Source: Neospora caninum Liverpool
Lineage: Eukaryota; Apicomplexa; Conoidasida; Eucoccidiorida; Sarcocystidae
NCBI RefSeq assembly: GCF_000208865.1
Contig: NC_018395.1
Location: 1,767,920 to 1,831,919, forward strand
Direction: 5' to 3'
DNA length: 64,000 nucleotides
The position numbers and the translations under genes were made by a program. The first letter of the stretch is position 1. Every line of letters begins with the position of its first letter. Positions 34,985 to 47,687 of the stretch are shown piece by piece. Below the pieces are notes generated by a model, which was not told the DNA's origin, ran no database searches, and saw only the letters and a list, made by a program, of their open reading frames with translations.

Positions 34985-36613
34985 ATGGCCAACCCCGCTG
35001 TCTCTCTCTCATTCCTTCCGCTTCTCTTCCTCTCTCTTTCTCTTCGTCTTGTTTTCTATCTTCTGTTCTCTTTCTCTTCTGCTCTATCTTCCGTTACCTT
35101 CCTCTTGTTTTCTATCTTCTGTTGTCCTTCTCTTCTTCTCTATCTCCCGGTCTCTTTCTCTTCTTTTCTATCTCCCGTCCCTTTCTCTCATTTTCTATCT
35201 TCCGTTCTCTTCCCTTCTCTCTTTCTCCACAATCTTTGTCCTCCCTTCCCTCTACCTTCCACCTTTCTCTTCCTTCCCCTGTATCCTTTTTCTTCTTTCC
35301 TATCGTCCTCTCTGTCATTTCTTTCTCTCTTTCTCTCTTTTCTCTCGCTGGAGTTCTCTGTCTTGTGTGTCTGTCTTGATTCCCGAACAAGTCGCCCTCC
35401 GCTGAGACTGCTCTCCGTGTTTCTCGGGAGAAAAACGGGAGAACACGCTTGAAAACGCGCGACAAAACGCACGTCTCTTTCTCTTCCTTCCTTCTATCTC
35501 TCCTTTTCCTCCTCGTCCTCCTTTTCTTTCCCTTCTTTCTCTGCACACAGGCGCCGAGTGCGCCTCTTTTTGGTTCTTGCGCAGGCTCTCGGGGCTAGCA
35601 GGAAAAGACTCTCTCTCGCTCTCGCGGGAGAGGACGCGCGCTGTGAGAGAGACAGAGGAGGGAGTCGAGAGAGAGGGCGAGGCAACGCCAGCGAGAAAGG
35701 CGGGCGCCGACCGCGCGCATTTCGTCTGTTTTTGAGCCTTTTTTTTCAGACTTTTTTGGTCCAGTCTCCCCTCGACACACCGAGGAGCACGGGAACGAAC
35801 GGAGGCCAGTCTTTTTCCGTCGCAGCATGCGCGCGACGGAATCCCAGCGCTAAAACCAGATTCTTTTTCTCAGCGCCACGCGCCTCTCTCCACGCAAAAA
35901 ATCCCGGTTTTTTCGGAAACTTGTCTGGTTCGGGGAGAGAAGGCCCCATATTCGCGTTTCCTGGGCGAGATACCTCAAGACAGACCACCAACGCCCGCCT
36001 CGACACCGAGAGAGTCTTTTCGTGTGTGGACGCTTTCAGGGATTTACCTTTTCAAAATCGACAAAAAAAGCTAACGCCGAAAGAACGCCCTCGACCGCGG
36101 GGACACGCCTCCCAGTCTCCGGTCTGCTGCCTCGCCACCTGGGGATGCCCCCAGTTCGAACAGCCGCACACTTTTCTCCCCCAGGTTCACCTCCCTCCGT
36201 CACTCCAGTCTCCAGTAAATCTCTTCCTTTTTCCGACTTGTTCTCCGTCGTCTACGTCTTGTCTTTCTTCCACGTCGTGGTCTTCCTCCCCGTCTTGTTC
36301 TTCCCCCTGTCTTGTTCTTCCTCCCTGTCTTGTTCTTCCTCCCTGTCTTGTTCTTCCTCTCTGTCTGGTTCTTCTTCTCTGTCTTGTTCTTCCTCTCTCT
36401 CTTGTTCTCCTACTCCTCCCCCTTCTTCTGCACGAGATACTCATAACGGTGCGCTGCAGATTTGAAGTGGCAAGCGTGACATGAAGACTCCAAATTTCTT
36501 CGTTGTCTTGTTCTCTCGGTGTTTTTTGATTCCGTTCTTTTTTCCTGTGCGCCCCAGTTCTGCCTCGTTTTTGCCTTCCCTGCGTAACGTTTTCCCTTCG
36601 TTTCTTCTGGAGG
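34985..36613 (+). promoter_or_regulatory. Long pyrimidine-rich leader of the ARF-GEF gene
   Basis: From about 35000 to 35550 the plus strand is almost pure C/T with TCTTCTTTTCTATCTCCCG-type imperfect repeats, and C/T-rich sequence continues to the start codon. All three plus frames are open for long stretches, which reflects the bias. It probably contains the promoter and 5' UTR of the ARF-GEF. Confidence 0.4.
36289..36414. repeat. 18-bp pyrimidine tandem repeat in ARF-GEF leader
   Basis: Seven units with an exact 18 bp period, variants of CTGTCTTGTTCTTCCTCC, start at 36289, 36307, 36325, 36343, 36361, 36379 and 36397. It ends about 200 bp before the start codon. Confidence 0.85.
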
Positions 36614-39600
36614 ATGGCGCCGAGCTGCGACGACCCGGAGGCGCCGCGAGCGTCTGACGACCAGGCGGAGACTTCTCGGTTGTCTCCCTCTCGCCTGTCT
36701 CCTCGGCCCGCGTCTCTTCCCGAGGCGTCTCCACGCCCTGCGGCGCCCGCGCGGCCTTCGAAGCGCAGTCGCGTGCCTCCCCTGGCGCCCGTCGATGCTG
36801 CGCCTCCGTGCTTCGCCTCGCTCTCTTCCTTCGAGGCCGACGCTTCCCAGACGCCGCTCGCGTACTGTTCCCTCGCCGCCCTCCGTCGCCGCCATTCGCC
36901 GACGCTGCCTCCGCCTGCGCTATCGCTCTTCTCCGCCTCCTTCGTCGCGCACAACCCGCTGCGGTGTATCTACAGCGAGTTGCACACGCTGCTGACGGTC
37001 ATCCGAGTTGCCTCTGCGGCGTCGGGCCTCTCCGCTTCTCACCCCTCAGCCGCCCTCGGCTCGGCCTTTGGCGACGCTCTCGCGCTGCCTCCGCCGCTCT
37101 CCGGATTCGTCGAGTCTGTTGAGAGCCTCCTGGCGACGCTCCATCGCCAGATTCAGCTTCAGCACTGGCAAGGCGCGGATTGGGGAAGGAGGCGACCCTG
37201 CCGCCACAGCTCCGGAGCGCGCGGGGACCGCGCAGACGAGCAGGCCCGAAGCGAAGAGCGACGCGAGACGAGAGGGCCGTCCTGCTCGAGTTCAAACGGC
37301 CAGGGAAAAAGCTGTGCCGCTCCTGGCGGGGTCGGAAGACCCAGCGAACTCGACCCGTTTTCGCCTCGGTCTCCGTTTTCTCCGTCTTTTTCTGCGCCTC
37401 TTTCCCCGCTTGCGTTCGCGCCGCCGAGGCCCCGGTGGGCGCGCGTGGACGGCGCGCACTTGGCGCCGTTCCTGTTTGTAGTTGCGGATCTCTGGCCGCT
37501 GGTGCAACAAACCGCGTCGGGTCAGGGCCCGCGGGCGCAGTCGTTGGCCAATGTCTTTAGTGTGCGACCCGTCGTGGCGGGCGCGCTCGCCTCGCTGACC
37601 AAATTCGTCGCGTACGACTTCCTCGCGCCGGAGCACTGCGTTGACGCGGCGCTCCTCGCCAACCAAGTCGTCCAGGCTGTCCTCGCGTGCGCTCACCAGC
37701 AACTGCAGCAACTCGCGAACCTCGCGCTCTCGCCGCGAACGTTTGTCTTCTCGCCGCCCCTGCAGGGGTACTACGGCCTGGGCAGCGGCCTCGCCGGCGC
37801 CTCGGGAGGCGAAGAGGAGGTGGTTCTCTACCGCGCCATCAGTCTGCTCCTCGACGTCGTGCGCTCCTCGGCGGGGCCTCTCGTGGCGGATGACGGCGTC
37901 TGGGAGGTTTTGAAGCTCTGCTACTTTGTCGTTCACCAGCCGAAGATCTCCGGCGTGCTGCGAAGCCACACCGAAGCGGCGCTGAGCGAACTCGTCGTCG
38001 CGCTCTTCGCCCCCAGACGCCAGACTCTGGCCGTCGCCCTCGCGGAGACCCAGGCCAGAGCGAGCGGAGGCGCGACAAACAGTGGAGATGCCGAACTCAG
38101 CGGAAGTGGAGGAACCAGTGCAGGCGAGACAGGCGGAGAGAGGCCGAGGGAGAAGGCGGCGGAGACTGAGAAAAAGAGCCAAGACGCGCAGGGTGGGCGA
38201 ACAGACACGCCCGAGAAGGCCCTGTCAGCTGTCCCGAGGGAAGGCTCAGCCACGCCGACGGCGCCCAGCCTCGGCCCCAGTCTGGGTGCGGGGAGTTACC
38301 GGCCGCACGGCCTCGGCGGACTGTACATGACTCTGCGGTTCATCGCCTTTCTGGTGGCGCACGGCCTCCCGTTCTCGTCCTCGTCCTCTCGCGCGCCGCC
38401 TTCGCTCCGCGGTTTGCCCCTCGGCGGGGAACCCAAGGGAGCGCCGGCGCCGAGCCCTGACGCCGCACCCAGCCGAGCTGTCCCCTCGCCCTCTGTCTCT
38501 GCGAACGCGGCTCAGGGCCCGCCGAGCGACGCAGCTGCGCCGAGTGCGTGCCCGCCCTGCGCGAGCGAAACGGAGCTCGTCGCTGGCGCCTTGTCTCCCG
38601 GGGACTGCGCACGGCTCGACGGCGCGGCCTGCGCCGTCGAGCCGTCCTCGTCCCTGCGGAAGATGGAGGCCGACTTGCTGACTTTGTACGACTTCTCTCA
38701 GAAGGGAAAGGGCGACGAGGACTTCTACCTCGAGATGCGGGCTCTCGGGCTGACGCTCTTGAACTGCGTTCTCGAGGCTGCAGGCCGTGGCATCGCCCGC
38801 TCGCCGGCGCTCCGCCACGTGGTCAGCGAGGAGATTGCGTGGGCAATCGTTGGCGGCGCGTCGACGCCTCTCTTGGGCGCGCTCGGCAGTCGCGACTCGT
38901 CGCTGCTGATGGTCTCCGTGCAGCTTCGGGCACTCTGGAACCTTCGGACGTTTCGCTTTCCACTCCCCGCGACTGAGGCCACGCTCCTCCAAACGGTCCT
39001 CCTTCGCGTGCTCGCCTCGCCGCTGCATCTCATGCTGTATCAGCCGCCACCGCACGCGCTGGGGCCGCCGGGGACTTCGGCGGCGGGCGTCCAAGCCCAG
39101 TACCAGAGCGTCTGTCAGCACCTCCAGCAGCAAGTCGCGACCCACGATTTCCGGTTCGTGACTCTCGAGGCCCTCGTCGAGCTCTGCGCTCTCCCCGACT
39201 TTCTTCCGCAGCTCTTTGTCCACTTTGACTGCAACGTTCGCGCCCCCGCCGACATATGCGCGCAAATCGTCGCGCTCCTCGTCTTCCTCCTCCTGTCGCC
39301 GTCTGCTCCGCCGCTGCCTTCGCTCCAGCGCCTTCAGCAGTTCTGCCAGGCCGTGAGTGGCAAGAAGCGCGAGGAATTCGGACAACTCGCGGGGCCTCTC
39401 GCGGCAGGAGACGAAAACCTCGCGGCTCTAAACGCCGCAAACGCCCGCCTCCTGCCGCCGTACCGAGGCGTGTACCGGGACGCGACGTACGTGAGCATCC
39501 CGCAAGACGCCGAGGGTCAGTGCTCGCCCCTGCCTGTCGCGCCTGACTCTCGCGTCCCGTTCAAAGCGACACGGGCTACGCACGGACACCCGGACCGAGA

Positions 39601-42600
39601 AAGAAACGGAAGCGAGGAAACGGACGCCCATGGGGCACGGATATTTTTCAAGCGTCGAAACTTCTACGGCCTCGCCTTGGCGAAGCGCCGGCAGGCCGCG
39701 TCTGGCGAGGCCAGCGGCGGGGCGCTTTTCGACTTCTCGCGCCCGAGATCCGTCACGGAGTTGAATCGCCTGGCTCTGCGCGGCGTCCTCGAAGTCCTCG
39801 CCTTGATGGCCGCCAGAGTGGAGAGACAGCGCGCGCGATGCGCCGCGGCTCACTCCGAGAAACCAGAACGGCGCGCGGCTGCCCAGCGCGGGAACGTCAA
39901 CGGCGAAGCGGAAGGAACAGGCCGGCACGCACAGGAAGACAGTGGCGAGGAGAAAGAGGAAGAGGAGAGAGAGGAGAAAGAGGAAGAGGAGGAAGAGAGA
40001 GAGGAGAGAGAACAAGAGGCCAGGAGCGCAGCGGCAGAAACCCTCGCGCAAGCGATTATCGCCAGTGGAAAGACCTCCGCCGCGACCGCCTTCGCCCTCG
40101 TCCAACCGCTGAGCCGCCTGCGCGAAAGACGCGAAAGAAAACGACGCATCGAAGCAGCCGCTGCTGTAAGTTCAAAAGGAAGGCGTTCAAAACGCACAAG
40201 CCACAAAAACAAACATTTACCCGCGCTCAGAGATACATAGGCGTGCATATATATATGTATATTTACATACGACAGATGCATATACAGACACACGTATCAT
40301 ACATACATGCATACATACATACATACATATATGTAAGCGGGAATGGGACTGAATGCCATTTTCAAGGCGTTTGTCAGTGGGTATTTCTGTGTGTCTTCTT
40401 TTTCGGCCCAGCTTTTCAACGCGAATCCAAAGACGTTCATTCCTCACTTGGAGGATCTCGAGTTGCTGCCGTCGCCAGCGACGCCTCGAGCCGTCGCCGC
40501 ATTTCTGCGTGACACACGCGGCCTCGATTTAGTCAAAGTTGGCGAGTATCTCGCACAAAACAAAGACTGGAATAAACAGGTACGGCAAACACACACGCTC
40601 AGAAGAGGCGTCTGCAACTGCTACGACTTCGTCACAAATGCATATCTCTGCATGATGCATACGACGTATCTTTCTCTCCAACTCTACACCCCCTCGGTTG
40701 CTGTGTATCTCTACATACCAAGCCGTTAGTCGCGGAATGTCTGTCGATCTCTATGGCCCTATCTGTACCTCTCTTTCTAGCTCCATCTCTGTTTCTAGCT
40801 CCATCTCTGTTTCTAGCTCCATCTCTGTTTCTAGGTCCATCTCTGTTTCTGGCTCCATCTCTGTTTCTGGCTCCATCTCTGTTTCTGGCTCCATCTCTGT
40901 TTCTAGCTCCATCTCTGTTTCTAGCTCCATCTCTGTTTCTAGGTCCATCTCTGTTTCTGGCTCCATCTCTGTTTCTAGCTCCATCTCTGCATCTACTTAT
41001 CTTTGTGTCTACTTATCTGTACCTATCCTTATCTCTACGTATGTCTAGCTGTCTCTGTCTCCTCCTCACCACCACCACGTATCTTCACGTTCATTTATCT
41101 GTATGGGTGTCTTTTAAAGATCTGCGTGTAAGGAGACTAGGGGACGTAGATTTCCGTGGATGCACACCCCTGCACTTGGAAGTGCACATTTGCGTGTGCA
41201 CAAACAGGGATATGCCTTTATCTACAAACACAAATTCGTATCTACATACATATATATGGAGGAATAGATAGTATATCTCTCTGTAGACAAAGAGACGTGC
41301 TTCTACGTGGATATTCGCGATCTCGCTTGCATGCGTTACTGAATGGATTCGGTATTTCCCTTCAGGTGCTCGTCGAGTTCCTTGCCACGTTCGCGTTTGC
41401 CTCAGTCTCCCTCGTGGAGGCGTTGCGCACTCTCCTCGCGTCTTTCCGTCTCCCTGGTAAGGCATTCAGTTATTTGCTTTATAATGAATGATTATGTAGT
41501 AACTGTAAACCTCCAAACGCAGTTTCTTTTCCATTCCAAAACCCAAATTTCCACATGAGCACGTATTCAAAATGGGCAACCGGACAATCACTCAAGTCCC
41601 ACTGGGGCACAGTGGCCCTCTCTCCACGACTACCCTTCGGGATACCTACCCAGATATCGACATTCCTATTGATATGTACATCTGTATCTCTTTTTTTTAT
41701 AAAGATATGTATATATCTTTGTATCTACATGAGCCTGTGTCTACTCATGTCTATATAACTCTCTCTGTCTCCCTCTCTACATCTATCTATCTATATCGAT
41801 GTGTCTCTGTATAAATCCAAATCTGTATGTATATCTGCATCAGCCATACTTTTGTATGTAGATCTGTTTTTCGACATTTTTGGAAGTCTTTCTGTTTTGG
41901 GCTCCGCTTAAATCTCGGGATCTCCGTCTGCTGACACCGGTTGGCGGCTCTGTTTGGACCCGTCCTTTTGCGTAGCCCAGAGTCCCTTTTTCCTTCTCTC
42001 ACCGTTTCACTGTATCTTCACCGGAGAACCTGCCTCGAAATCCCTTTGAAGAGGCGTCCCCCCTTTTCTACCTCTGCAGGAGTGTCTTGGTGTACGTCCG
42101 CCCGTGCGTTTTGTGTTTTTCTCTTTTCGGCCCTTCTGTCTCGTTTCTTGCTTAGGCGAGTCCCAGCAGATCGAGCGCATCATGGAGGCGTTTGCAGGCG
42201 AGTATTTTCAGCAACAGCCGTTCGTGACGACTCCGCTGCTTCCAGCGCAGCTTGCGGAACTGGCCCAGGTGCCTGCGGTATCCTCTGGAGAAGAAAAGAC
42301 CGAGCAAAGTGGCGGCGCGAAGCGTGGCAAGAAAGAGAAAGAGAAGGAAGACCCGCGCTTTGGAATTCCGCGGTGGGTCATCAGCGAGGCGGCCTTCTGG
42401 AGACTCGAAGACGATAGCGCGTGCGTCGAAGCCAAAACGGCGGAGGTGCTGGAGAGACCGAGGCGGCGCTCGCTGGACTTGTCGAACTTGCACGTTTCGG
42501 AAGGCCACGAAACCGAGCAGACGCCCGACGGCGAACCGCGCACGCACGCAGAAATCCGCGAACACCTGACAAACAAACTCAAAACATTCACTCCCGACCA

Positions 42601-45328
42601 CGTAGGCCCTGCTGGAAGAAAAACCGTACACCACGGGGGAAAAGAGAACAGAGATAGACTGGTGGAAAGGCAGACCGGGAACGTGTAAACTTTTATTGCT
42701 ATACATATATGCATATACACATATATACCTATATGCATGTATACATATATATGCATATATACGTATATATGCATATCTACGTATATATGCATATACATGT
42801 GGACGAGCCGTTCTGTGGCTTTCTCGTAATGTACTGGTTTGTGAGAGGCGTTGAGCTGTGTGCAGGTGTGCATGTGGAGATGCACGCCTTCCGAGGAACC
42901 TTCTAGCCGTATGTATCGATGTGTATAGGAAGATAGCTTTTCTCTTTGTGGCGATGGCCGTGGGTCGTCTGTGTCTGGTTTTTGTCTCGTGTTTTGCAGC
43001 CGCCTCCGGGGTACGTTTCGTTTGAGCACCGGGACACGGTGTTTGTGTTGTCGTACTCGATTGTGATGTTGAACACGGACTTGCACAATTCGCAAGTGAA
43101 GGTGAAGATGAACGTCGAGCAGTTTCTGCGGAACAACCGCGGGATCAACCAGGGGAAGAGTTTGCCCGTGTTTTTCTTGACGGAAATCTACCTGTCGATT
43201 CGCGACGACGAGATCCGCATGAAGAGCCCCGCGGGCTCGGGCCAAACGTGCGCGGTCCCCCCTCAAGAGCCTCTCGCCCTCGCGGCTCGAGCGCCCGGTC
43301 GACGCAAAGCGGGCGTCGGGTCTTGTCGCAGCGGGATCGTCCGGGGCCGCGAGCACCGCGCGTCCCACGCCTCCTCTCTTTTGCACTTTCTGCACAAACG
43401 GGAGCGGCGCGAGCGGCGCCGGAGCTCGCTGTCGACGCTGTCGGCGCGGTCTTCGCTCGCCGGCACAAAGTGTGGGGGTTGCGCGCCGCGCGACGGAGAC
43501 GCGGGCGCGCCCGGGACGCATGCAGAGTCGCGGAGAGAGGCTCCGGCGGGAGAAGGACGCGGGCGAGACGAGACGCAGCTGCTCAAGTCGCCGGCGTCTT
43601 CGCTGCAGTCGCCGTCGTTGGCGAGCGGGGCCGAGTCGTGCGGACTGGGCGACGAGACGCCGTTCGCAGTGTTGACGGCGGAGTTGGACGCGCTGTTTTT
43701 CTTCACGTTCTGGGAGCAAGGCGTTTTCGACGCGTTGCGCGGCGTCCTCGAGTCCACTGCAGACCTGGCCGTGATGGAGGAGGCGCTGTCGGGGATTCTC
43801 CTTCTCGCCAAAGCCGCCGTCGCGCTCGGCCTCGCGCAAGCTGTCAACGTGATCGTCGCCGAGCTCTGCGCGTACGTCGACCTCTCCTTGGGGGTGCTCG
43901 CCCAGGCCGTCATCCCCGTCCTCTTTGAGATCCTGCGCCCCGAACGGCCGACGGAAGAGACAGGCCTGGAGGGCCGTGCTCGCGAGGGGCTGGGGTTTGC
44001 GGCGGGCGGAGCCGTCGCCGGCGGTCTCGGAGGCTGTGTGTATCTGCGCGAGGAAGGCTGGGCCGCGTTTTTGGAAGTGCTTCTGAAGTTCTTCGCCCTC
44101 GACCTGTTGCCGCCTGCGCTCGCGAATCTCCACGACTTTCCCGACCCTAGCGGGCGGCCGCTGCCGAGACTCTGCACACTTTTGCCACCTGCCTTCGCGC
44201 CGCCCGCGCAAAGCAGGAAGAAAGCTGGACGGAGAGGATGGCTCGGCGACCTGACGAATCTCCTCTTCGCCTTTGCCGACACCGACGAAGACAGCGAAGG
44301 CGACGCCGACGGAGACGAGCTGCAAGGCCGCGCCGCGAGTCTCACGGCCCAGCAGCAGGAGCAAATCGTCGCAAACGCCGTGCTGGCCCACGTAAGAAAC
44401 AGCGAAAGGGGAAAGGAGAAGGAGAGACAGAGAAGCGAGAGGGAGCGAAGAAAGGGAACAGCAGCCAGAGAAAGAGGAGAAAAAGGTGAAGAAAGCGAAA
44501 GAGGAGAGGGAGAGAGGAGTCCCCCCTGATTGGAGAGAGGCCAGGGAAGAGGAGAGAGGCGTTTGATTCCGAGGACTGGGGTAAAAACAGACTTCACTGC
44601 GGAGCAAGCCGTTTCGGGGTCTCGTTTTGTGTCTCAGGACGGCGCCTTCTTTCCCTCGTTGTTTGACAAGTTGTATCTTCTTCGATGCGGCACGTCCTTC
44701 GCCTTCCTCCCCACGACCCTGTCTCCGTCCCTGCTGCCAGGGCCGAGTCTTTCTTCTGCCGCGCGCCTCAGCCCCGACCGGAAGAGGCGCGGCGCCGAGC
44801 GCAAGGGGGGTGACGGCCTGGTCGACGCCCGAAGCGGAGACACGTGGCAGCCTCAGCGAGGCGAGGAGACTGCGCGAAAAAGTTCTCGGGAGGAAGGCGC
44901 GAACAAGAGAGAAGAACGCGAGAAACAGCTGGCTGCCGTCGCCCCCTTCTTCAGATTCAAAGCTGTCCTGGAACGCTTCTTTAAAGTCGACGAACTGCTC
45001 GCGCAGTAAGTCGAAAGGCGAGAAAACACGCGTGCACACACCGTGAAATCTGCATGCGCAGTCGCGAAGATCCCTTGACAATCCACCTCCCATGCTTGGC
45101 GCTGTTGAGAAGTCTCCGCGAGCGTGTCGCCGTAGCCGAGCAGCCTGAACCCTCGGAGGGGTATGAGCCGAGAAACACTCCCAAACCACGCGACGGCGCG
45201 CGCGGCCTCTCTGCGCTGCTCCGTGTCGTGTGCTCTCCCTCTCTGCGTCGTTCTCCTACCTCTACCTGGTTTCCCCCACGGTTTAGCCGAGCACACTGCA
45301 CGCCCAAGGTCCCCCTATACATACATAC

Positions 45329-45361
<33 letters not shown>

Positions 45362-47633
45362 TGTATGTATGTATGTACAAAATATATGTACATGTGTGTA
45401 CATGTATGTATGTATGGATATGCATGCGCAGTGTTGAAACGACGCGTGTTCATACTTGGCGTGGTGTCTAGACTTTTATGTCGAGAGGACTTCTACCGCC
45501 ACGGAGAGCAGAGACAGTTCCCCCACAGAGACGGTTCACTCTTTTGAGAACGCGAGACGCGTGGGGTTGTCTCTGAACGTTCTGTACAGAATCTTTACGT
45601 CCCTGCCTCCTGCGGCGGCGCTGCCTCTGGCAAGCATCCTCGTGCTCCACACTTTGCCTCTCGCCTCGCCGCCCCCGCCGCTCCCCGGCTCCGATCCGTC
45701 TCTCTCTCAGGATTCTTCCCAGAATTCTGAAGATCCTTCTGTCGCGGCTCTGTCAGTAGACCCTCGCGTGACGCCGTACTATCCGTATCCGCGGCTTTCT
45801 GCGTTCCCCCCGGCAGTCCCTGCGTCGCTGGTTCGCCCTGCGCCTGCGCTCCCTCCGGGTTCCGCGGTCTCGGGCGCTTCGGGCGTCCGCGGCGGGGCGA
45901 GTCCGCGCGCAGGAGGGCCGGCGGGGCCGGCGGGGCTTTCGAGCGGCGTGGCGGAGCAAGTCCCCGCGGTCGGCCGGCTGGCGAATCTTCCAGAGCTGCT
46001 GAACGCGTCAACAAAACCCGCTGGATGGCGAGGCCAGGAGAGCGAGGGCGACGAGGAGACGAGAGAGGCCGAGTTCGGCGCACTGTGTGCATCGAGCATG
46101 GCCGACGACGTCAGGCGTTTCCGCGCGGTCGGCGATCGCGCCTTCGCCCTCGAAATCCTTGGCTTCCTCGTCGCAGATCAAGGCCTCCTCCTCGTCGACC
46201 TCGACCAGGAGACAACGCCCACTGCAGAGAGAGAAGCGCAGGCGTCGCGGAGGCCTGCCGAAAAGGAGACAGAACAAGCGGACGAGAAGGACAGGAGTCT
46301 CGCGAGTGGAGAGAAACGGGGAGAGGCGGAGACGGGAGGAGAGACAGAAGACCGGAAAAGGTGCGCAGACGAGGACGTTGCCCACGACGCTTTTCTCGAA
46401 CGCATGTCGAAACAGGAACTCGTCTGGGTCTTCCTCACGACGCACTTGAACGTCTTGATTCGCCGCTACGTGATTGCCGCCGCGGCGGAGACCGTCCAGC
46501 CTCCCCTCGTCGCCGTGGAACGCGCCGTCTGTCTCGGGAGGGGGCGAGCAGGCTCACGCGAAAGAACGCAAAGTGACGCAGACGAAGGCCCTTTAGAGAG
46601 ACAGCAAGTCGCGTGCGTGCACCAAATGCTGGCCTCCTGGGGCAGGCAACTCACAGTCGAAACTCCCGCGTGTAAGCCAGCCTGGCGTCTGGGACTCTAT
46701 CGGAGCCTCAGGACACGTACAAAACTCTCTACGCACAGTGAAGCGAGAACCATGCAATCGTGCACACAGATACGTATTTATGTCCATGTATCTGTTTGCT
46801 GTTCCACATTTTTAAGGACCTTTGGTTACAGCTGTCGGCGTCTCTGGGTTCGAAAGATCTGCGCCGCTCCGAGTTTCCCATCCCATGGTTTCCAGGTCGT
46901 CCTCGGTGTGTGGTGTGCATGGATTTTCCGTCTGTGTACGTTCTCGCTTCCTCTGAATCTGTGTGCCGATGTCTATCTCCACATGCATCATCCACTGACA
47001 TGTGCCCATCTGTCCATCCCTACATATATATATATATATATACACATCCCCTGCTCTGTACATGTAGGTCTATAAAGGCACGTGTAATAGTATCTCTGTG
47101 TCACCATGTATGTGTACCTTTGAGAGTATTTGCTTGGCTAGTTGTTTCGCGCTTTGCGTCTCGGCGTTTTGCTCTTCTGTTCCAGGTTTGGATCGCGACG
47201 AACTGCTCTTCATCGAGCGGCTGATGGTCACCGCGCTGCGCCTGGTTGTGGAGTTCCTTCCCATCGGGGCGAGCCTGCGGGATCTGCCGACGGCGCGCGA
47301 CGTGTCGGAGCCGGTCGAAGCGTGGATCGAGCCGAGTGTCCTGCATCTCCTCGCACTCATCGTCCACCTTCACCCGAACGTCTACATGCTGCAGACGGAG
47401 AGAATCAGTGCGGCGCTCCAGGTCCGGAGAAAAGGATGCATGTGTGCTTGGGTTGCCAGCAACTTTCCTATGCCATTCACAGACGCTTTTCCTCTCCCGC
47501 TTCTCCCAACACCGACGGATTAGTCCCTCTACGTGCAGAGATTGCGTTGAGAGAAAGAGATAGCATATATACATACATACATACATACATACATACATAC
47601 ATACATACATACATACATACATACATACATACA

Positions 47634-47687
<54 letters not shown>

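Noticed and set aside
40698..41271. Repeat proteins of the type SSISVS or METE in ARF-GEF intron 2
   Set aside because: They are translations of an 18-bp minisatellite in several frames and lie in an intron fixed by phase-matched exons on both sides.
45062..45180. Possible extra ARF-GEF exon containing LTIHLPCLALL
   Set aside because: It would need a 56-bp intron, unlike all others in this gene, and no phase-consistent exit to the next exon; the alignment to GBF1 is better without it.
42208..45189. Very long minus-strand open frame (993 codons) opposite the Sec7 exons
   Set aside because: It is antisense to exons with a recognised Sec7 domain, crosses their introns without splice logic, and translates to low-complexity basic sequence; an effect of GC-rich codons.
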